Shown: positions 53,589-62,871, counted from the first letter of the stretch. The stretch is DNA of 64,000 nt from an uncultured Mycoplasmatota bacterium (GCA_900553855.1 USFG01000002.1:1-64000), one strand, 5' to 3'. Numbers and translations are program-made. Notes: generated by a model not told the origin, from the letters alone.

Positions 53589-54428
53589 TTAAAACATTAT
53601 TAATGGTTTAATTTTATTATCAAATGGTTCATATAATGCGATATCTTCACCTTCATAAGTAAATAAGATATAGTTATTTGTATTTATGTTCATCACATTA
53701 CCATTTTTAATATGTTTATAATCTTCTTCATTATCAATTTTCTTTGTAACTACATCTAAAAAATCAGTTAATTTTAATAATTTATAATTATTATTTTCAA
53801 TATCTTCTAAAATATATGCTTCATCAATATTAAAATTACCTAAAGTTGTTCTAACTAAACTAGTCATTGTAGCATATGTATCTAAAAATGCACCTATATC
53901 TCTAATTAAAGATCTAATATAAGTTCCTTTAGATACCTTACATTTAATAGTAATAATATCGTCCTTAATATCTATAAGTTCAATATCATAAATATTTACT
54001 ATTTTACTAGGTAACTTAACATCAATATTATTTCTTGCATATTCATATAACTTTTTACCATTAACCTTAACAGCACTATAAATAGGAACTTCTTGATTAT
54101 ATTTTCCTTTAAAATGATTTAAAGCACTAGTTATTTCATCTTTACTAAATTCTTTTTTACCTTCTTTTAAAACCTTACCCGTTATATCTAAAGTATCAGT
54201 TAAAATACCTAATTTAAAAGATGCAATATATTCTTTGTTATGCTCTACTAAAACATTAGCAAGTTTAGTATATTTACCTATTAAACAAACAAGTACTCCC
54301 TCCGCTAAGGGATCGAGAGTACCTATATGTCCAACACTTTTAGTATTAAATTTACGACAAACCTTATTTACAACATCTCTTGATGTCATACCTTTGGGTT
54401 TATTTACAACTAGCAAACCATTATTCAT
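53589..54428 (-). CDS. truB: tRNA pseudouridine synthase B
   Basis: 279 aa from MNNGLLVVNKPKGMTS at 54428, overlapping the rbfA stop (ATGAATAA). Catalytic Asp in GTLDPLAEGVLVCLIG; also SAVKVNGKKLYEYAR and SKGTYIRSLIRDIG. Makes the universal pseudouridine 55 in the T-loop of tRNA. Last gene of the nusA-infB operon, as in many Firmicutes; the usual ribF does not follow. Confidence 0.97.
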   Translation of the reverse strand: MNNGLLVVNKPKGMTSRDVVNKVCRKFNTKSVGHIGTLDPLAEGVLVCLIGKYTKLANVLVEHNKEYIASFKLGILTDTLDITGKVLKEGKKEFSKDEITSALNHFKGKYNQEVPIYSAVKVNGKKLYEYARNNIDVKLPSKIVNIYDIELIDIKDDIITIKCKVSKGTYIRSLIRDIGAFLDTYATMTSLVRTTLGNFNIDEAYILEDIENNNYKLLKLTDFLDVVTKKIDNEEDYKHIKNGNVMNINTNNYILFTYEGEDIALYEPFDNKIKPLIMF

Positions 54429-54771
54429 TTGCTTCAGCGTGAATTTCCTCAATTATTTCATCAATATGTTCTCCATATTCAGTAGATTCATCATAAACAA
54501 ATCTAATTTCAGGAGTATTTCTTATATCAATTCTTTTAGCAAGTTCAGTTCTTAAAAATGAAGATGCGTTAGTTAGTTCTGCTTGAACTTCTTGTTTTTC
54601 ATAATCTCCATAAAAAGTATAGAAAACTTTACACATTGATAAATCATTAGTAACTCTAACTTCAGTAATAGTTACACTTTTAATTATCTCATTATGAACT
54701 TCTTCATAAATAATAGAAGATAATTCTCTTAAAATTGAAGATGCAATTCTTTCTAATTTAATTTTACTCAT
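54421..54771 (-). CDS. rbfA: ribosome-binding factor A
   Basis: 116 aa KH-like protein: KLERIASSILRELSSIIYEE, ITEVRVTNDLSMCKVFYTF and LRTELAKRIDIRNTPEIRF are the family blocks. Helps 16S rRNA maturation of the 30S subunit. Start overlaps the infB stop as ATGA. Confidence 0.96.
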   Translation of the reverse strand: MSKIKLERIASSILRELSSIIYEEVHNEIIKSVTITEVRVTNDLSMCKVFYTFYGDYEKQEVQAELTNASSFLRTELAKRIDIRNTPEIRFVYDESTEYGEHIDEIIEEIHAEANE

Positions 54772-56870
54772 TTTCTTTTTACCTCAATCATTTCATATGT
54801 TTCAAAACAATCTCCTTCTTTTAAATCATTAAAGTTTTCGATTGTAATACCACATTCATAACCGCTTTTAACTTCTTTAACAGTATCTTTTTCTCTTTGA
54901 ACTGATGAAATTGTGCCATCATAAATTATTACACCATCACGAATAACTCTTACTTTAGATTTATTCTTAATAACACCATTAGTTACAATACATCCAGCAA
55001 TTGTACCAACTTTACTAAATTTAAATAATTTTTTAACTTCAGCGTTACCAATAGTTTTTTCTTCGTATTCAGGTTCTAGCATACCTTTCATAGCTGATTC
55101 CATTTCTTCAACTAATTTATAGATAATTTGATATAATCTAATTTCAACATTATATCTCTTAGCAACTTCTTTAGTAATAGCAGATGGAACTACATTAAAA
55201 CCAATAACAATTGCATTAGATGCATTAGCAAGAACTATATCACTTTCAGTAATTGTTCCAATACCACTTCTAATTACTTTAATTTTAACTCCTTCAACAT
55301 CAATTTTTTCTAAAGAATTTTTAACAGCCTCTTCAGAACCCCTAACATCGCATTTTAAAACAACATTTATTTCTTTAACCCCTGATTTAATCTTATTAAA
55401 TAAATCATCAAAACTAATTACCTCTTTAGTTGTTGTTTTATTTTTAGATGCAATTAATCTAGCTTCAGCAACTTCTCTAGCTTGTTTTTCTGATTCAAAA
55501 GCCATAAATTTATCACCAGCAGATGGATTACTTGCAAGACCTGTTATTTCAACAGGAGTACTTGGTCCAGCAGTTAAAATATTTTCACCCTTGTCATTAC
55601 GAAGTGTTCTTATTCGTCCATGAGTAGTACCTACAACAATTGGATCACCTAATCTTAAAGTACCATTTTGAATTAAAAGACTAGCAACTCCACCCATATT
55701 TTTATCAATTCTTGATTCAATAACAGTACCAATTGCATATCTATTTGGATTAGCCTTAAGTTCACTTACCTCAGCAATAGCAAGTACTGTTTCAAGTAGT
55801 TTATCAACGCCCATACCAGTTTTAGCAGAAATATTTACAAAAGGAACAGTTCCACCCCATGCTTCAGGAGTAATATTTAAAGCAGCCATTTCTTCCATAA
55901 TTCTTTCTGGGTTAGCATCTGGTTTATCCATTTTATTAACAGCAACTACAATAGGTACATTTGCAGATAAAGCATGATCTACTGCTTCTTTAGTTTGAGG
56001 CATAACCCCATCATCAGCAGCAACAACTATAATTACGATATCAGTAATACTTGCTCCTCTTGCTCTCATTTCGGTAAACGCAGCATGTCCTGGAGTATCG
56101 ATAAATGTTATTTTACTTCCATTATAATCAATTTGATAAGCACCAATAGCTTGAGTTATACCACCAGCTTCTCCTTCAGCAACATTAGTAGATCTAATAT
56201 AATCTAAAAGAGTTGTTTTACCATGATCAACATGTCCCATAACAGTTATAACTGGAGGTCTATTAATTAAATCATCCGGATTATCAACAATTTCATATTC
56301 TTCAAAATTAGTAATATCTCTTGTTTCTTCTCTTTTTAGAGTCATACCATAATCAAGAGCTAAAATTTCAGCAGTTTCAAAATCAATACTTTGATTTAAA
56401 TTAAGCATTGTTCCTAAACTCATTAATTTCATAATTATTTCATTACTACTCTTGCCTAATTTATTAGCAATATCTCCAACAGTATCTCCCTCTTTATAAA
56501 GGATAATATTTTCATCTTGTTTATTACTAGATAATTTTGATTTATTTTTATACATATCTTTTTTCTTATTTAAATACTCAATATTATCTCTATTAACCTT
56601 ATTATTCTTTTTCTTTAATTTTTGATTTTTTTCACTATAATGATGATTATCTCCTAATATTTCATCAACAGCATCATCTAAAGCATCAATTTCTTCAAAT
56701 GAAGCATCACTATCAGTACTAATTAAATTCATTGAGTTATCAAGCATAATAATTGCATCATCATCTAAATTAAAATTTCCATCTGTTGCTTTATATCCTA
56801 AATCACGACATTTATTAAGTACTTCTTGGACTGTAAATCCCATTTCACTAGCATATTCTTTTATAGTCAT
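54768..56870 (-). CDS. infB: translation initiation factor IF-2
   Basis: 700 aa. N-terminal IF2_N module (MTIKEYASEMGFTVQEVLNK), a variable charged linker, then the G domain: G1 GHVDHGKTTLLDYIR, G2 GGITQAIGAYQ, G3 DTPGHAAFTEMRARG, G4 NKMD; then domains II-IV ending near ECGITIENFNDLKEGDCFE. Positions initiator tRNA and joins subunits. Stop is TGA, overlapping the rbfA start. Confidence 0.98.
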   Translation of the reverse strand: MTIKEYASEMGFTVQEVLNKCRDLGYKATDGNFNLDDDAIIMLDNSMNLISTDSDASFEEIDALDDAVDEILGDNHHYSEKNQKLKKKNNKVNRDNIEYLNKKKDMYKNKSKLSSNKQDENIILYKEGDTVGDIANKLGKSSNEIIMKLMSLGTMLNLNQSIDFETAEILALDYGMTLKREETRDITNFEEYEIVDNPDDLINRPPVITVMGHVDHGKTTLLDYIRSTNVAEGEAGGITQAIGAYQIDYNGSKITFIDTPGHAAFTEMRARGASITDIVIIVVAADDGVMPQTKEAVDHALSANVPIVVAVNKMDKPDANPERIMEEMAALNITPEAWGGTVPFVNISAKTGMGVDKLLETVLAIAEVSELKANPNRYAIGTVIESRIDKNMGGVASLLIQNGTLRLGDPIVVGTTHGRIRTLRNDKGENILTAGPSTPVEITGLASNPSAGDKFMAFESEKQAREVAEARLIASKNKTTTKEVISFDDLFNKIKSGVKEINVVLKCDVRGSEEAVKNSLEKIDVEGVKIKVIRSGIGTITESDIVLANASNAIVIGFNVVPSAITKEVAKRYNVEIRLYQIIYKLVEEMESAMKGMLEPEYEEKTIGNAEVKKLFKFSKVGTIAGCIVTNGVIKNKSKVRVIRDGVIIYDGTISSVQREKDTVKEVKSGYECGITIENFNDLKEGDCFETYEMIEVKRK

Positions 56871-56888
56871 ATAAGTATCATTCCTTTC

Positions 56889-57143
56889 TTATACTAATTC
56901 TTTTAAATTCTCGTATACATCATCACTTACATCCATATTAAAAATATGGTTTAAAACTTTTTTCTTTCTTGCTTCTTCAATAATTTCTTTATCTTTTTTT
57001 AAATAGCATCCTTTACCATTTAATTTACCAGTTAAATCTCCTACTATCTTATTATCACTTATAACAATTCTAAGTAGTTCTTTCTTAGGTAATTTCTCAT
57101 GAGTAAGAACACACATACGCATTGGTACTTTCTTAGTTTTCAT
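56889..57143 (-). CDS. rnpM: RNase P modulator RnpM (YlxR, DUF448)
   Basis: 84 aa from MKTKKVPMRMCVLTHEKLPK at 57143, inside the 3' end of nusA (an in-frame ATG at 57155 is also possible). KELLRIVISD and LNGKGCYLKKDKEII match the YlxR/DUF448 family, recently named RnpM for its effect on RNase P. The ylxQ gene usually between it and infB is missing. Confidence 0.92.
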   Translation of the reverse strand: MKTKKVPMRMCVLTHEKLPKKELLRIVISDNKIVGDLTGKLNGKGCYLKKDKEIIEEARKKKVLNHIFNMDVSDDVYENLKELV

Positions 57144-58251
57144 TTCCCTCAGCATTAACCTGGTCTAATGTCTTAACATTTATACGATATTTTGTTAATC
57201 TACTAGCAAGTTTAATATTTATACCTTTCTTACCAATAGCAAGAGATAAGTTTTCATTATTTACAATGGCAAGTGCTTCTCTATTTTTAGTATTATCAAT
57301 AATGTTTACAATAACATCTTTAGCAGGACTAAGAGCATTAGCAATAAATGTAGCATCATCTTCATCATATTTAATTAAATCTACTTTTTCACCATTTAAT
57401 TCTTTTAAGATATTTGCAATACGAGTTCCTTTTTCACCAATACATGTTCCAATAGCATCGATATTATTAACGGTACTATAAACAGCAACTTTACTTCTAA
57501 TACCAGCTTCTCTAGCAACATTATATAAAACTAAAGTTCCATCTGCAAGTTCAGGTATTTCAACTTCAAATAATCTTTTAACAAAATTAGTATTTTTTCT
57601 TGAACAAAGAATAAGTGGTCCTTTAGTACTTTCTTCTACTTTTGTTAAATAAACTCTAATAGAAGATCCCATCTTAACAGTTTCCCCAGGAATCATTTCG
57701 CTCTTAGGTAATATTCCTCTAGCACGTCCTAAATCAACATAATAATTTTTATTATCTTCCATAGCAAGCATACCAACCATTATTTCATCTTGTTTTCCAA
57801 TGTATTCATTAACAATTGAAGTACGTTCTGCTTCTCTTATTTTTTGAGTTAACACTTGTTTAGCCGTAGAAACTGCAACTCTTCCAAAATCTTTAGGAGT
57901 AACTTCTTGTTTAATTGTTTCTCCAACTTTTGCATCTGGATCAATTTTCTTAGCATCTTCTAGAAGCATTTGAGCATCTTCTGGAATTTCAGGTTCTCCA
58001 TAAGTAATATTTCCCTCTTCATCAACAATTTCTGGTCCATCAATATAATCATCAACTACTACATAATATGTATAAACTTTAATATCACCAGTTTCTTTAT
58101 TAATTTCTACTTTAACATTACTCTTAGAATGAAAATTCTTTTTATAAGCAGTAATTAATGCTTGCTCCATACTTGCAAAAATATAATCTTCATCAATAAC
58201 TAAATCTTTTGCCATATTTTTTAAGGCTTTAATAAATTCTTTTCCGTCCAT
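57133..58251 (-). CDS. nusA: transcription termination/antitermination factor NusA
   Basis: 372 aa: N-terminal RNA-polymerase-binding domain (ALKNMAKDLVIDEDYIFASM), S1 domain (VGMLAMEDNKNYYVDLGRARGILP), and two KH domains with IGTCIGEKGTRIANILKELNG and NNENLSLAIGKKGINIKLA. No C-terminal acidic repeats, as in other Gram-positive NusA proteins. Second gene of the operon, 2 bp after rimP. Confidence 0.97.
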   Translation of the reverse strand: MDGKEFIKALKNMAKDLVIDEDYIFASMEQALITAYKKNFHSKSNVKVEINKETGDIKVYTYYVVVDDYIDGPEIVDEEGNITYGEPEIPEDAQMLLEDAKKIDPDAKVGETIKQEVTPKDFGRVAVSTAKQVLTQKIREAERTSIVNEYIGKQDEIMVGMLAMEDNKNYYVDLGRARGILPKSEMIPGETVKMGSSIRVYLTKVEESTKGPLILCSRKNTNFVKRLFEVEIPELADGTLVLYNVAREAGIRSKVAVYSTVNNIDAIGTCIGEKGTRIANILKELNGEKVDLIKYDEDDATFIANALSPAKDVIVNIIDNTKNREALAIVNNENLSLAIGKKGINIKLASRLTKYRINVKTLDQVNAEGNEN

Positions 58252-58253
58252 AA

Positions 58254-58505
58254 CTATCCTCTTTCTTTACTTGATATATCAAGTACATATTCTTCTTCTA
58301 TTAAATCCAACTTATCAATTATTGGATTAATAACATTTGTTGCTTCAACTATTGTATCTAAATCAATTCCATTAACTTTATCTAACACTATTTTTAAGAA
58401 GTAATAATTATTCTCATTAACAAAATCAATTGAATCAACAATAATATCCATCTTATTCATTGGCTCTGTAATCTCTTTTTTAATAATATCTAACTTTTCT
58501 TTCAT
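58254..58505 (-). CDS. rimP: short RimP-like ribosome maturation factor (N-terminal domain only)
   Basis: 83 aa compared with about 150 for normal RimP. The N-terminal alpha/beta domain is recognisable (VDSIDFVNENNYYFLKIVLDK, IDLDTIVEATNVINPIID, EEYVLDISSKERG), but the protein stops where the SSPG motif and the C-terminal SH3-like domain should begin. Position directly before nusA supports the assignment. Whether the short form works in 30S assembly is unknown. Ribosome site TAGGAGGCAT. Confidence 0.8.
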   Translation of the reverse strand: MKEKLDIIKKEITEPMNKMDIIVDSIDFVNENNYYFLKIVLDKVNGIDLDTIVEATNVINPIIDKLDLIEEEYVLDISSKERG

Positions 58506-58526
58506 ATGCCTCCTAAATATTAATAA

Positions 58527-58548
58527 AAGTGGGATATAAAGCCCACTT
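58527..58548 (-). terminator. hairpin in leader of rimP-nusA operon
   Basis: Minus-strand AGTGGG-CTTTATAT-CCCACT followed by TTTATT, 20 bp before the rimP start. Could act as attenuator of the operon or as terminator of upstream fragments. Confidence 0.5.
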
Positions 58549-58651
58549 AAATCTGTAACAACTATATTTTAACACTTATTTACTTATATTGTAAAGGAAA
58601 AATTTTTTACAACATCTATCTCAATTCTCAAAAATAGGTTTTTATATTTCC

Positions 58652-58726
58652 CTATCTATTAAATAAGTCACTATGACTACCAGTTGCAAAAAGTAATAAT
58701 ACTAATTCATTATCTTGTACTTTATA
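58652..58726 (-). pseudogene. C-terminal remnant of a YafQ-type toxin
   Basis: 24 codons reading YKVQDNELVLLLFATGSHSD followed by LFNR and TAG. ATGSHSDLF is the characteristic C-terminus of YafQ/RelE-like mRNA endonuclease toxins, including the catalytic His. Stop codons lie just upstream in this frame, so only a stub remains. Confidence 0.6.
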
Positions 58727-58887
58727 TTATTATAACAATTACCTAAACTTATATATGCCTTAAAACATGTAATAGAACAATATATATCATTAATATCAAT
58801 ATTCTTTTTAATCATTTTTCTTAATTTTCTTTTTCTTCTTACACATTCATAATTATCATATATTCCATTAACTTGTAAACCATACAT
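58702..58887 (-). pseudogene. possible C-terminal fragment of a reverse transcriptase
   Basis: 61-codon frame. RRKRKLRKMIKKNIDINDIY followed by CSITCFKAYISLGNCYN and NIKYKI resembles the end of DGR or group II-type reverse transcriptases (R-K-L-K...I-x-x-S-I-x-S-Y-x-G-x-x-x-x-x-N-S-Y). The catalytic YxDD region is absent. Its end overlaps the YafQ stub in another frame. Weak but in keeping with a variable-repeat gene 360 bp upstream. Confidence 0.35.
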
Positions 58888-59158
58888 ATCTAAAAAATTT
58901 ATTATATAAAACTTTTAAATAACTTCTAGCTAATTTAATAGTTACATTACAATATACTATATCTTCAAAATTACTTATTTTATAATTTATTAAATAAGTA
59001 AATAGTTTATATTCTTTATCACAATAATCGCTTACAGAATCTTTATATCTACTATTTTTATTATTTTTTAAATTGGCTACTAAAAATAACATTTCACATT
59101 TAATATTAAAACTAATTTTATATACATTTAGTATTTTTTTATTATATTTTTCTTTCAT
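58868..59158 (-). CDS. small helical protein, possibly DGR accessory (Avd-like)
   Basis: 96 aa, mostly helical (KILNVYKISFNIKCEMLFLV, CNVTIKLARSYLKVLYN). Not firmly recognised. Size, helical content and position between a variable-repeat target gene and an RT-like fragment would fit an Avd-type accessory protein of a diversity-generating retroelement; the C-terminal RYVWFTS looks frameshifted into the next fragment. Ribosome site GAGGT is 12 nt away. May be decaying. Confidence 0.35.
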   Translation of the reverse strand: MKEKYNKKILNVYKISFNIKCEMLFLVANLKNNKNSRYKDSVSDYCDKEYKLFTYLINYKISNFEDIVYCNVTIKLARSYLKVLYNKFFRYVWFTS

Positions 59159-59249
59159 TATTTTTGGTACCTCAATTGTTTCCTTACCGGAACCGATTTT
59201 CCTATTCTTGTTTTATTTCTATCTTCTGCTTTACACTTAGTTTGCACAA

Positions 59250-60617
59250 TTATCCGATACGGAAAGCTGGAGCTAGGCCATAAGTACTGGAAGCAGCATA
59301 GTAAGTCCAGGCGCCGGTGTTAGAGACAGTAAGGAAATTAATGATATCGTTAGAACGAGCCGCGCGAAACCACCAAGTGGAAGCATTACCATTAATATTC
59401 TTCTTTATAGCATATGAGCGGTTTTCACTTGTGGTTACGTGGTTATCTGCATAATAATCTAATTGTCTTGTTTGATTATAGGCTGTATCAAGAGAAGAAA
59501 CTTGATTACTAGTTCCGTCTTCCCATACCTCATGAGCACTTAGTAAATATATATTATCTGTTGTTGTAAAATTTGTTTCACCTGTTGTACTTCCATGTCC
59601 TGATACTACTTTTGTTGATTTTATTACATTTCTTAATTCTTCTGGTAAGCTATTAAAGAAAGCTCCATTTGCATAGGTTCTCATTTCAGAATCTCTCCAT
59701 CCACCTACATTTGTACCGGTACTATTCATTTTTCTTTTTTCCACTATATCTACAAACTCTACTACAAATCCACAAGCAGTTTGTGAAAAATCTTCCAAAC
59801 CACATTTTTCTGGTGGTGTTGATTTATTAGCAATTCTGACTGTATATGAATTATTACCTATTAAAACTTTTTTTGTATCTCCGACATTATATACATTAGA
59901 TGAGGTATTATATGCTATTGTTTCCCATGTATCTTCGGCAAAAGATTTTGGTTCAGAGTTTACTACTACTTTACCATTAAATGTTTTTCCTTTTTCTGAG
60001 TCTTGGTTTTCATTATTATCAGGAAATTGTATTATTAAATTGAATTTTATGGTTTGATCAGTCTTTAAAGCAGGAAATTCTCCTGTAACCATTTCTGTAT
60101 ATTTTTTACCATTTTTAAATGTTCCATGAGTATATCCTGTATATGTATCATTTCCTGGTACTGTTTGATTTTTATAATCATCTTCTGTTTTACCTGGTTC
60201 AGGTGTTATTACATAATTTACTGTTACATTTGAATTTGCCTGTCTTTCTACTTCTTTTATATAATAATGCATCATGCCATCACTAAATGTTGAGGTATAT
60301 CGTACTCCTACTTTATATGGCATTTCTAGTCCATCACCTTCACTCATTCCTACTGTTGTGTTTGATCCAGTTAATGTAAATGTTTTATTTACTAATATTT
60401 TATTACTTGGTTGGATATTGGTTACTGGTACTATATTATCTGTTCCATCATTATATGTAATAAGCATACGACCTGTTTCAGATTTTATTTCAGCTGTTGA
60501 TCCTTCCGGATTATTTGCAGTAAAGAATGCATATGTTACTCCTGCAAATATGATAACTAATATTAAAATAGTTGCAATTGTTACAAATATAAGAACTCTT
60601 TGATTATTGTTTTCCAT
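59250..60617 (-). CDS. signal-anchored surface protein with DUF6273-like C-terminus (DGR target type)
   Basis: 455 aa. Signal anchor (11-33) ending GVTYAFFTANN, as in TasA/camelysin-like proteins. Middle: beta domains (40-225). C-terminal 200 residues: a DUF6273-like/C-type-lectin-type fold with GWRDSEMRTYANGAFFNSLP, NIYLLSAHEVW, and the end TWWFRAARS...GLAPAFRIG. The last 126 bp (59253-59378) are much richer in GC than the gene, and nearly every codon ends in C or T, as expected when AAC/AAT template codons are randomised at A. Ribosome site is modest (AAAGAGAGTAGATGTT). Likely displays a variable ligand-binding face. Confidence 0.75.
   Translation of the reverse strand: MENNNQRVLIFVTIATILILVIIFAGVTYAFFTANNPEGSTAEIKSETGRMLITYNDGTDNIVPVTNIQPSNKILVNKTFTLTGSNTTVGMSEGDGLEMPYKVGVRYTSTFSDGMMHYYIKEVERQANSNVTVNYVITPEPGKTEDDYKNQTVPGNDTYTGYTHGTFKNGKKYTEMVTGEFPALKTDQTIKFNLIIQFPDNNENQDSEKGKTFNGKVVVNSEPKSFAEDTWETIAYNTSSNVYNVGDTKKVLIGNNSYTVRIANKSTPPEKCGLEDFSQTACGFVVEFVDIVEKRKMNSTGTNVGGWRDSEMRTYANGAFFNSLPEELRNVIKSTKVVSGHGSTTGETNFTTTDNIYLLSAHEVWEDGTSNQVSSLDTAYNQTRQLDYYADNHVTTSENRSYAIKKNINGNASTWWFRAARSNDIINFLTVSNTGAWTYYAASSTYGLAPAFRIG
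59253..59378 (-). other. candidate DGR variable repeat (VR)
   Basis: Codons for residues 414-455. In the block for NDIINFLTVSNTGAWTYYAA all codons except TGG end in C or T, unlike the A/T-ending mix elsewhere. Conserved anchors are WWFRAARS at the start and TYGLAPAFRIG at the end. No adenine-rich template copy was found in the window. Confidence 0.6.
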
Positions 60618-60757
60618 AACATCTACTCTCTTTTCATATTCTAAAAAAATTATAACAAATTATATCTATTAAAACAATAAATCATATATCAAAATATCCA
60701 TTATTTTTTAGGTATATATTTATTAAAAAATATTAAGATATTATTAGGAGAAAAATT

Positions 60758-61324
60758 ATGTTAATACCAAATATTATTGAAAAGAATTACAATGGAGAAA
60801 GAATTTATGATATATATTCTAAACTACTTAATAATCGAATTATTTTTTTAAATGGAGAAATAAATGATGATGTCTCAAGTTTAATTGTAAGTGAATTACT
60901 TTATTTAGATTCCCTTAATCATGAAGATATTCATATATACATTAACTCACCCGGTGGATCAGTAACTAGTGGTCTAGCTATTATTGATACAATGAATTTA
61001 GTTAAAAGTGATGTATCTACTCTAGCCCTCGGTCTATGTGCATCTATGGCAGCAGTTATTTTATCAGCAGGTAAAAAAAATAAAAGATATTCTCTTCCTA
61101 ATTCTGAAATAATGATACATCAGGTTTTAGGTGGTGCTGAAGGAAAAGCATCAGATATTAAAATTCAAGCCGAAAGAATACTAAAAATGAAGAAAAAAAT
61201 TAATAATTTATTATCAGAATTAACTGGTAAATCAGTTAAAAAAATAAATAAAGATACTGAAAAAGATTATTATTTTAACCCAAAAGAAGCAATAAAATAT
61301 GGCCTTATTGATAAGGTCATTTAA
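60758..61324 (+). CDS. clpP: ATP-dependent Clp protease proteolytic subunit
   Basis: 188 aa serine peptidase: INSPGGSVTSGLAIIDTM (oxyanion loop), catalytic Ser in GLCASMAAVILSAG, His in SEIMIHQVLGGAEG and Asp in KINKDTEKDYYF. Length is normal for ClpP. Forms the tetradecameric chamber used with ClpX/ClpC. Good ribosome site TTAGGAGAAAAATT. Monocistronic, convergent with the LCP gene. Confidence 0.95.
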   Translation: MLIPNIIEKNYNGERIYDIYSKLLNNRIIFLNGEINDDVSSLIVSELLYLDSLNHEDIHIYINSPGGSVTSGLAIIDTMNLVKSDVSTLALGLCASMAAVILSAGKKNKRYSLPNSEIMIHQVLGGAEGKASDIKIQAERILKMKKKINNLLSELTGKSVKKINKDTEKDYYFNPKEAIKYGLIDKVI

Positions 61325-61362
61325 AAAGAAGCTATTCATTTGAAATAACTTCTTTTATTTTA
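61323..61362 (+). terminator. terminator of clpP (inside convergent LCP gene end)
   Basis: AAAAGAAG...TATT hairpin with AAATA...CTTCTTTT and following TATTTTAT; the arms overlap the last codons of the LCP gene. Confidence 0.65.
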
Positions 61363-62822
61363 TCCTTAATAGAATTAACTGATTCTTCATCAGGCTCAAT
61401 AACATATACTTTAGATTTACCAGTAGAATAAGCATAATTATAAGCATCTTTACCAGTTGCAACAACTGATTCAATATTCCATCCAATATTATCTTTTAAT
61501 TGTTTTGTAACTAACTTAGAAATTGTATCTTTATCTATATTAGTTTTTATTCCATTAGATAATGATTTTAATATTGAATTATATTTTGTTAATATTGTTT
61601 TAGACATTAACTTATCAGTTATACCTTCTAATACCTGTTGTTGATGCTTTTGTCTAGCCACATCTCCACTCGCATATTGATGTCTATTTCTTGAATAAGC
61701 TAAAGCCTGTTCTCCATTAAGGGTTTGATTACCATATTTAATTTTAATTAAATTATTACCAAATTCTCTATTAGAATTCTGCTCACAAACATATCCACTA
61801 CCACAATCAATATCTAAATTATAACGATAATCAGGTTTCTCAACATCAACATTTATTCCACCTAAAGTATCAATAAGTTTAACAAAAGATGTAAAATTAA
61901 TTCTAGCATAAAAATTAATATCAACATTATATAAATTACCTAATGTTTTAGCACTTTCATTAATTCCATAAATACCAGCATGCGTTAGTTTATCTTTAGC
62001 ACCTTTACTAGCCAAAGTAACATAATAATCTCTTGGTGTAGCAACTAATAATATTTTTCCTTTCTTTGGATTAACAACTGCCAAAATATTAACATCACTT
62101 CTTGCTGAATTAGCAACTCTTCCATTAGAATCTGTTCCACTTAAATAAACAGTAAATGAATCTTTCTTAACATTAACCTCTTTATAATCACTATCTTTTT
62201 TAACATTAAGTTTTATTTCTGATAAGCGATATAATTCAAATCCCTTTTCTTCTTTATATAAATCAATTAAAGCCTCATTTATAACTAAAGCACTAACCTT
62301 ATCATCATAAACATCAGCAATAGCATCATCTATTAAATTATATTTATTTGTTCTATATTTAATTTTATTATTTAAACTTTCTAAAGCATTATCAATATAT
62401 TCATCATTACTATATATTCCTATTGTTTTATCATTAAGAGCATCAACTTTTTTATATCTATCTTTAACTACATATATACCATATACTTCTGAATATTTAT
62501 TATTATCAAAAATATTATTAATAAAATCTAAAGAAAAGATTAAATAAATAGATATAAATGTTTCAACAATTATCATTAAAATACTTAAAAAAGTAACAAA
62601 CAATTTAGTTATAACCAAAGATCTATGATTCAATTTATAAACTAAAAATAAACTAATTAATGTTAACCCAACAAATATACTAATTAAATAATTTAAAGGT
62701 AACATATTTAAATATATAATTGTACTAAATAAAAACACAGTTACAACAACTAAAATAAAAGATAATATTTTATGAAATAATTTATTATTACTTTTATTTT
62801 TAACTTTTTCATTTTTTTTCAT
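61332..62822 (-). CDS. LytR-CpsA-Psr family cell-wall glycopolymer ligase
   Basis: 496 aa from MKKNEKVKNK at 62822 (TTAGGTGGAAGAAAA upstream). Three membrane helices in the first 115 residues and a linker domain. The LCP domain begins at about 250: YLSGTDSNGRVANSARSDVN, LVATPRDYYV, THAGIYGINESAKTLGNLY, TLGGINVDVEKP and QALAYSRNRHQYASGDVARQ carry the conserved Arg and Asp residues. Moves lipid-linked glycopolymers such as teichoic acid to peptidoglycan. The extra N-terminal periplasmic-binding-like segment is typical of long LCP proteins. Confidence 0.92.
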   Translation of the reverse strand: MKKNEKVKNKSNNKLFHKILSFILVVVTVFLFSTIIYLNMLPLNYLISIFVGLTLISLFLVYKLNHRSLVITKLFVTFLSILMIIVETFISIYLIFSLDFINNIFDNNKYSEVYGIYVVKDRYKKVDALNDKTIGIYSNDEYIDNALESLNNKIKYRTNKYNLIDDAIADVYDDKVSALVINEALIDLYKEEKGFELYRLSEIKLNVKKDSDYKEVNVKKDSFTVYLSGTDSNGRVANSARSDVNILAVVNPKKGKILLVATPRDYYVTLASKGAKDKLTHAGIYGINESAKTLGNLYNVDINFYARINFTSFVKLIDTLGGINVDVEKPDYRYNLDIDCGSGYVCEQNSNREFGNNLIKIKYGNQTLNGEQALAYSRNRHQYASGDVARQKHQQQVLEGITDKLMSKTILTKYNSILKSLSNGIKTNIDKDTISKLVTKQLKDNIGWNIESVVATGKDAYNYAYSTGKSKVYVIEPDEESVNSIKDKIKEVISNE

Positions 62823-62871
62823 TTTTCTTCCACCTAACAATATAATAACATATAAATATTTATAAATAATA

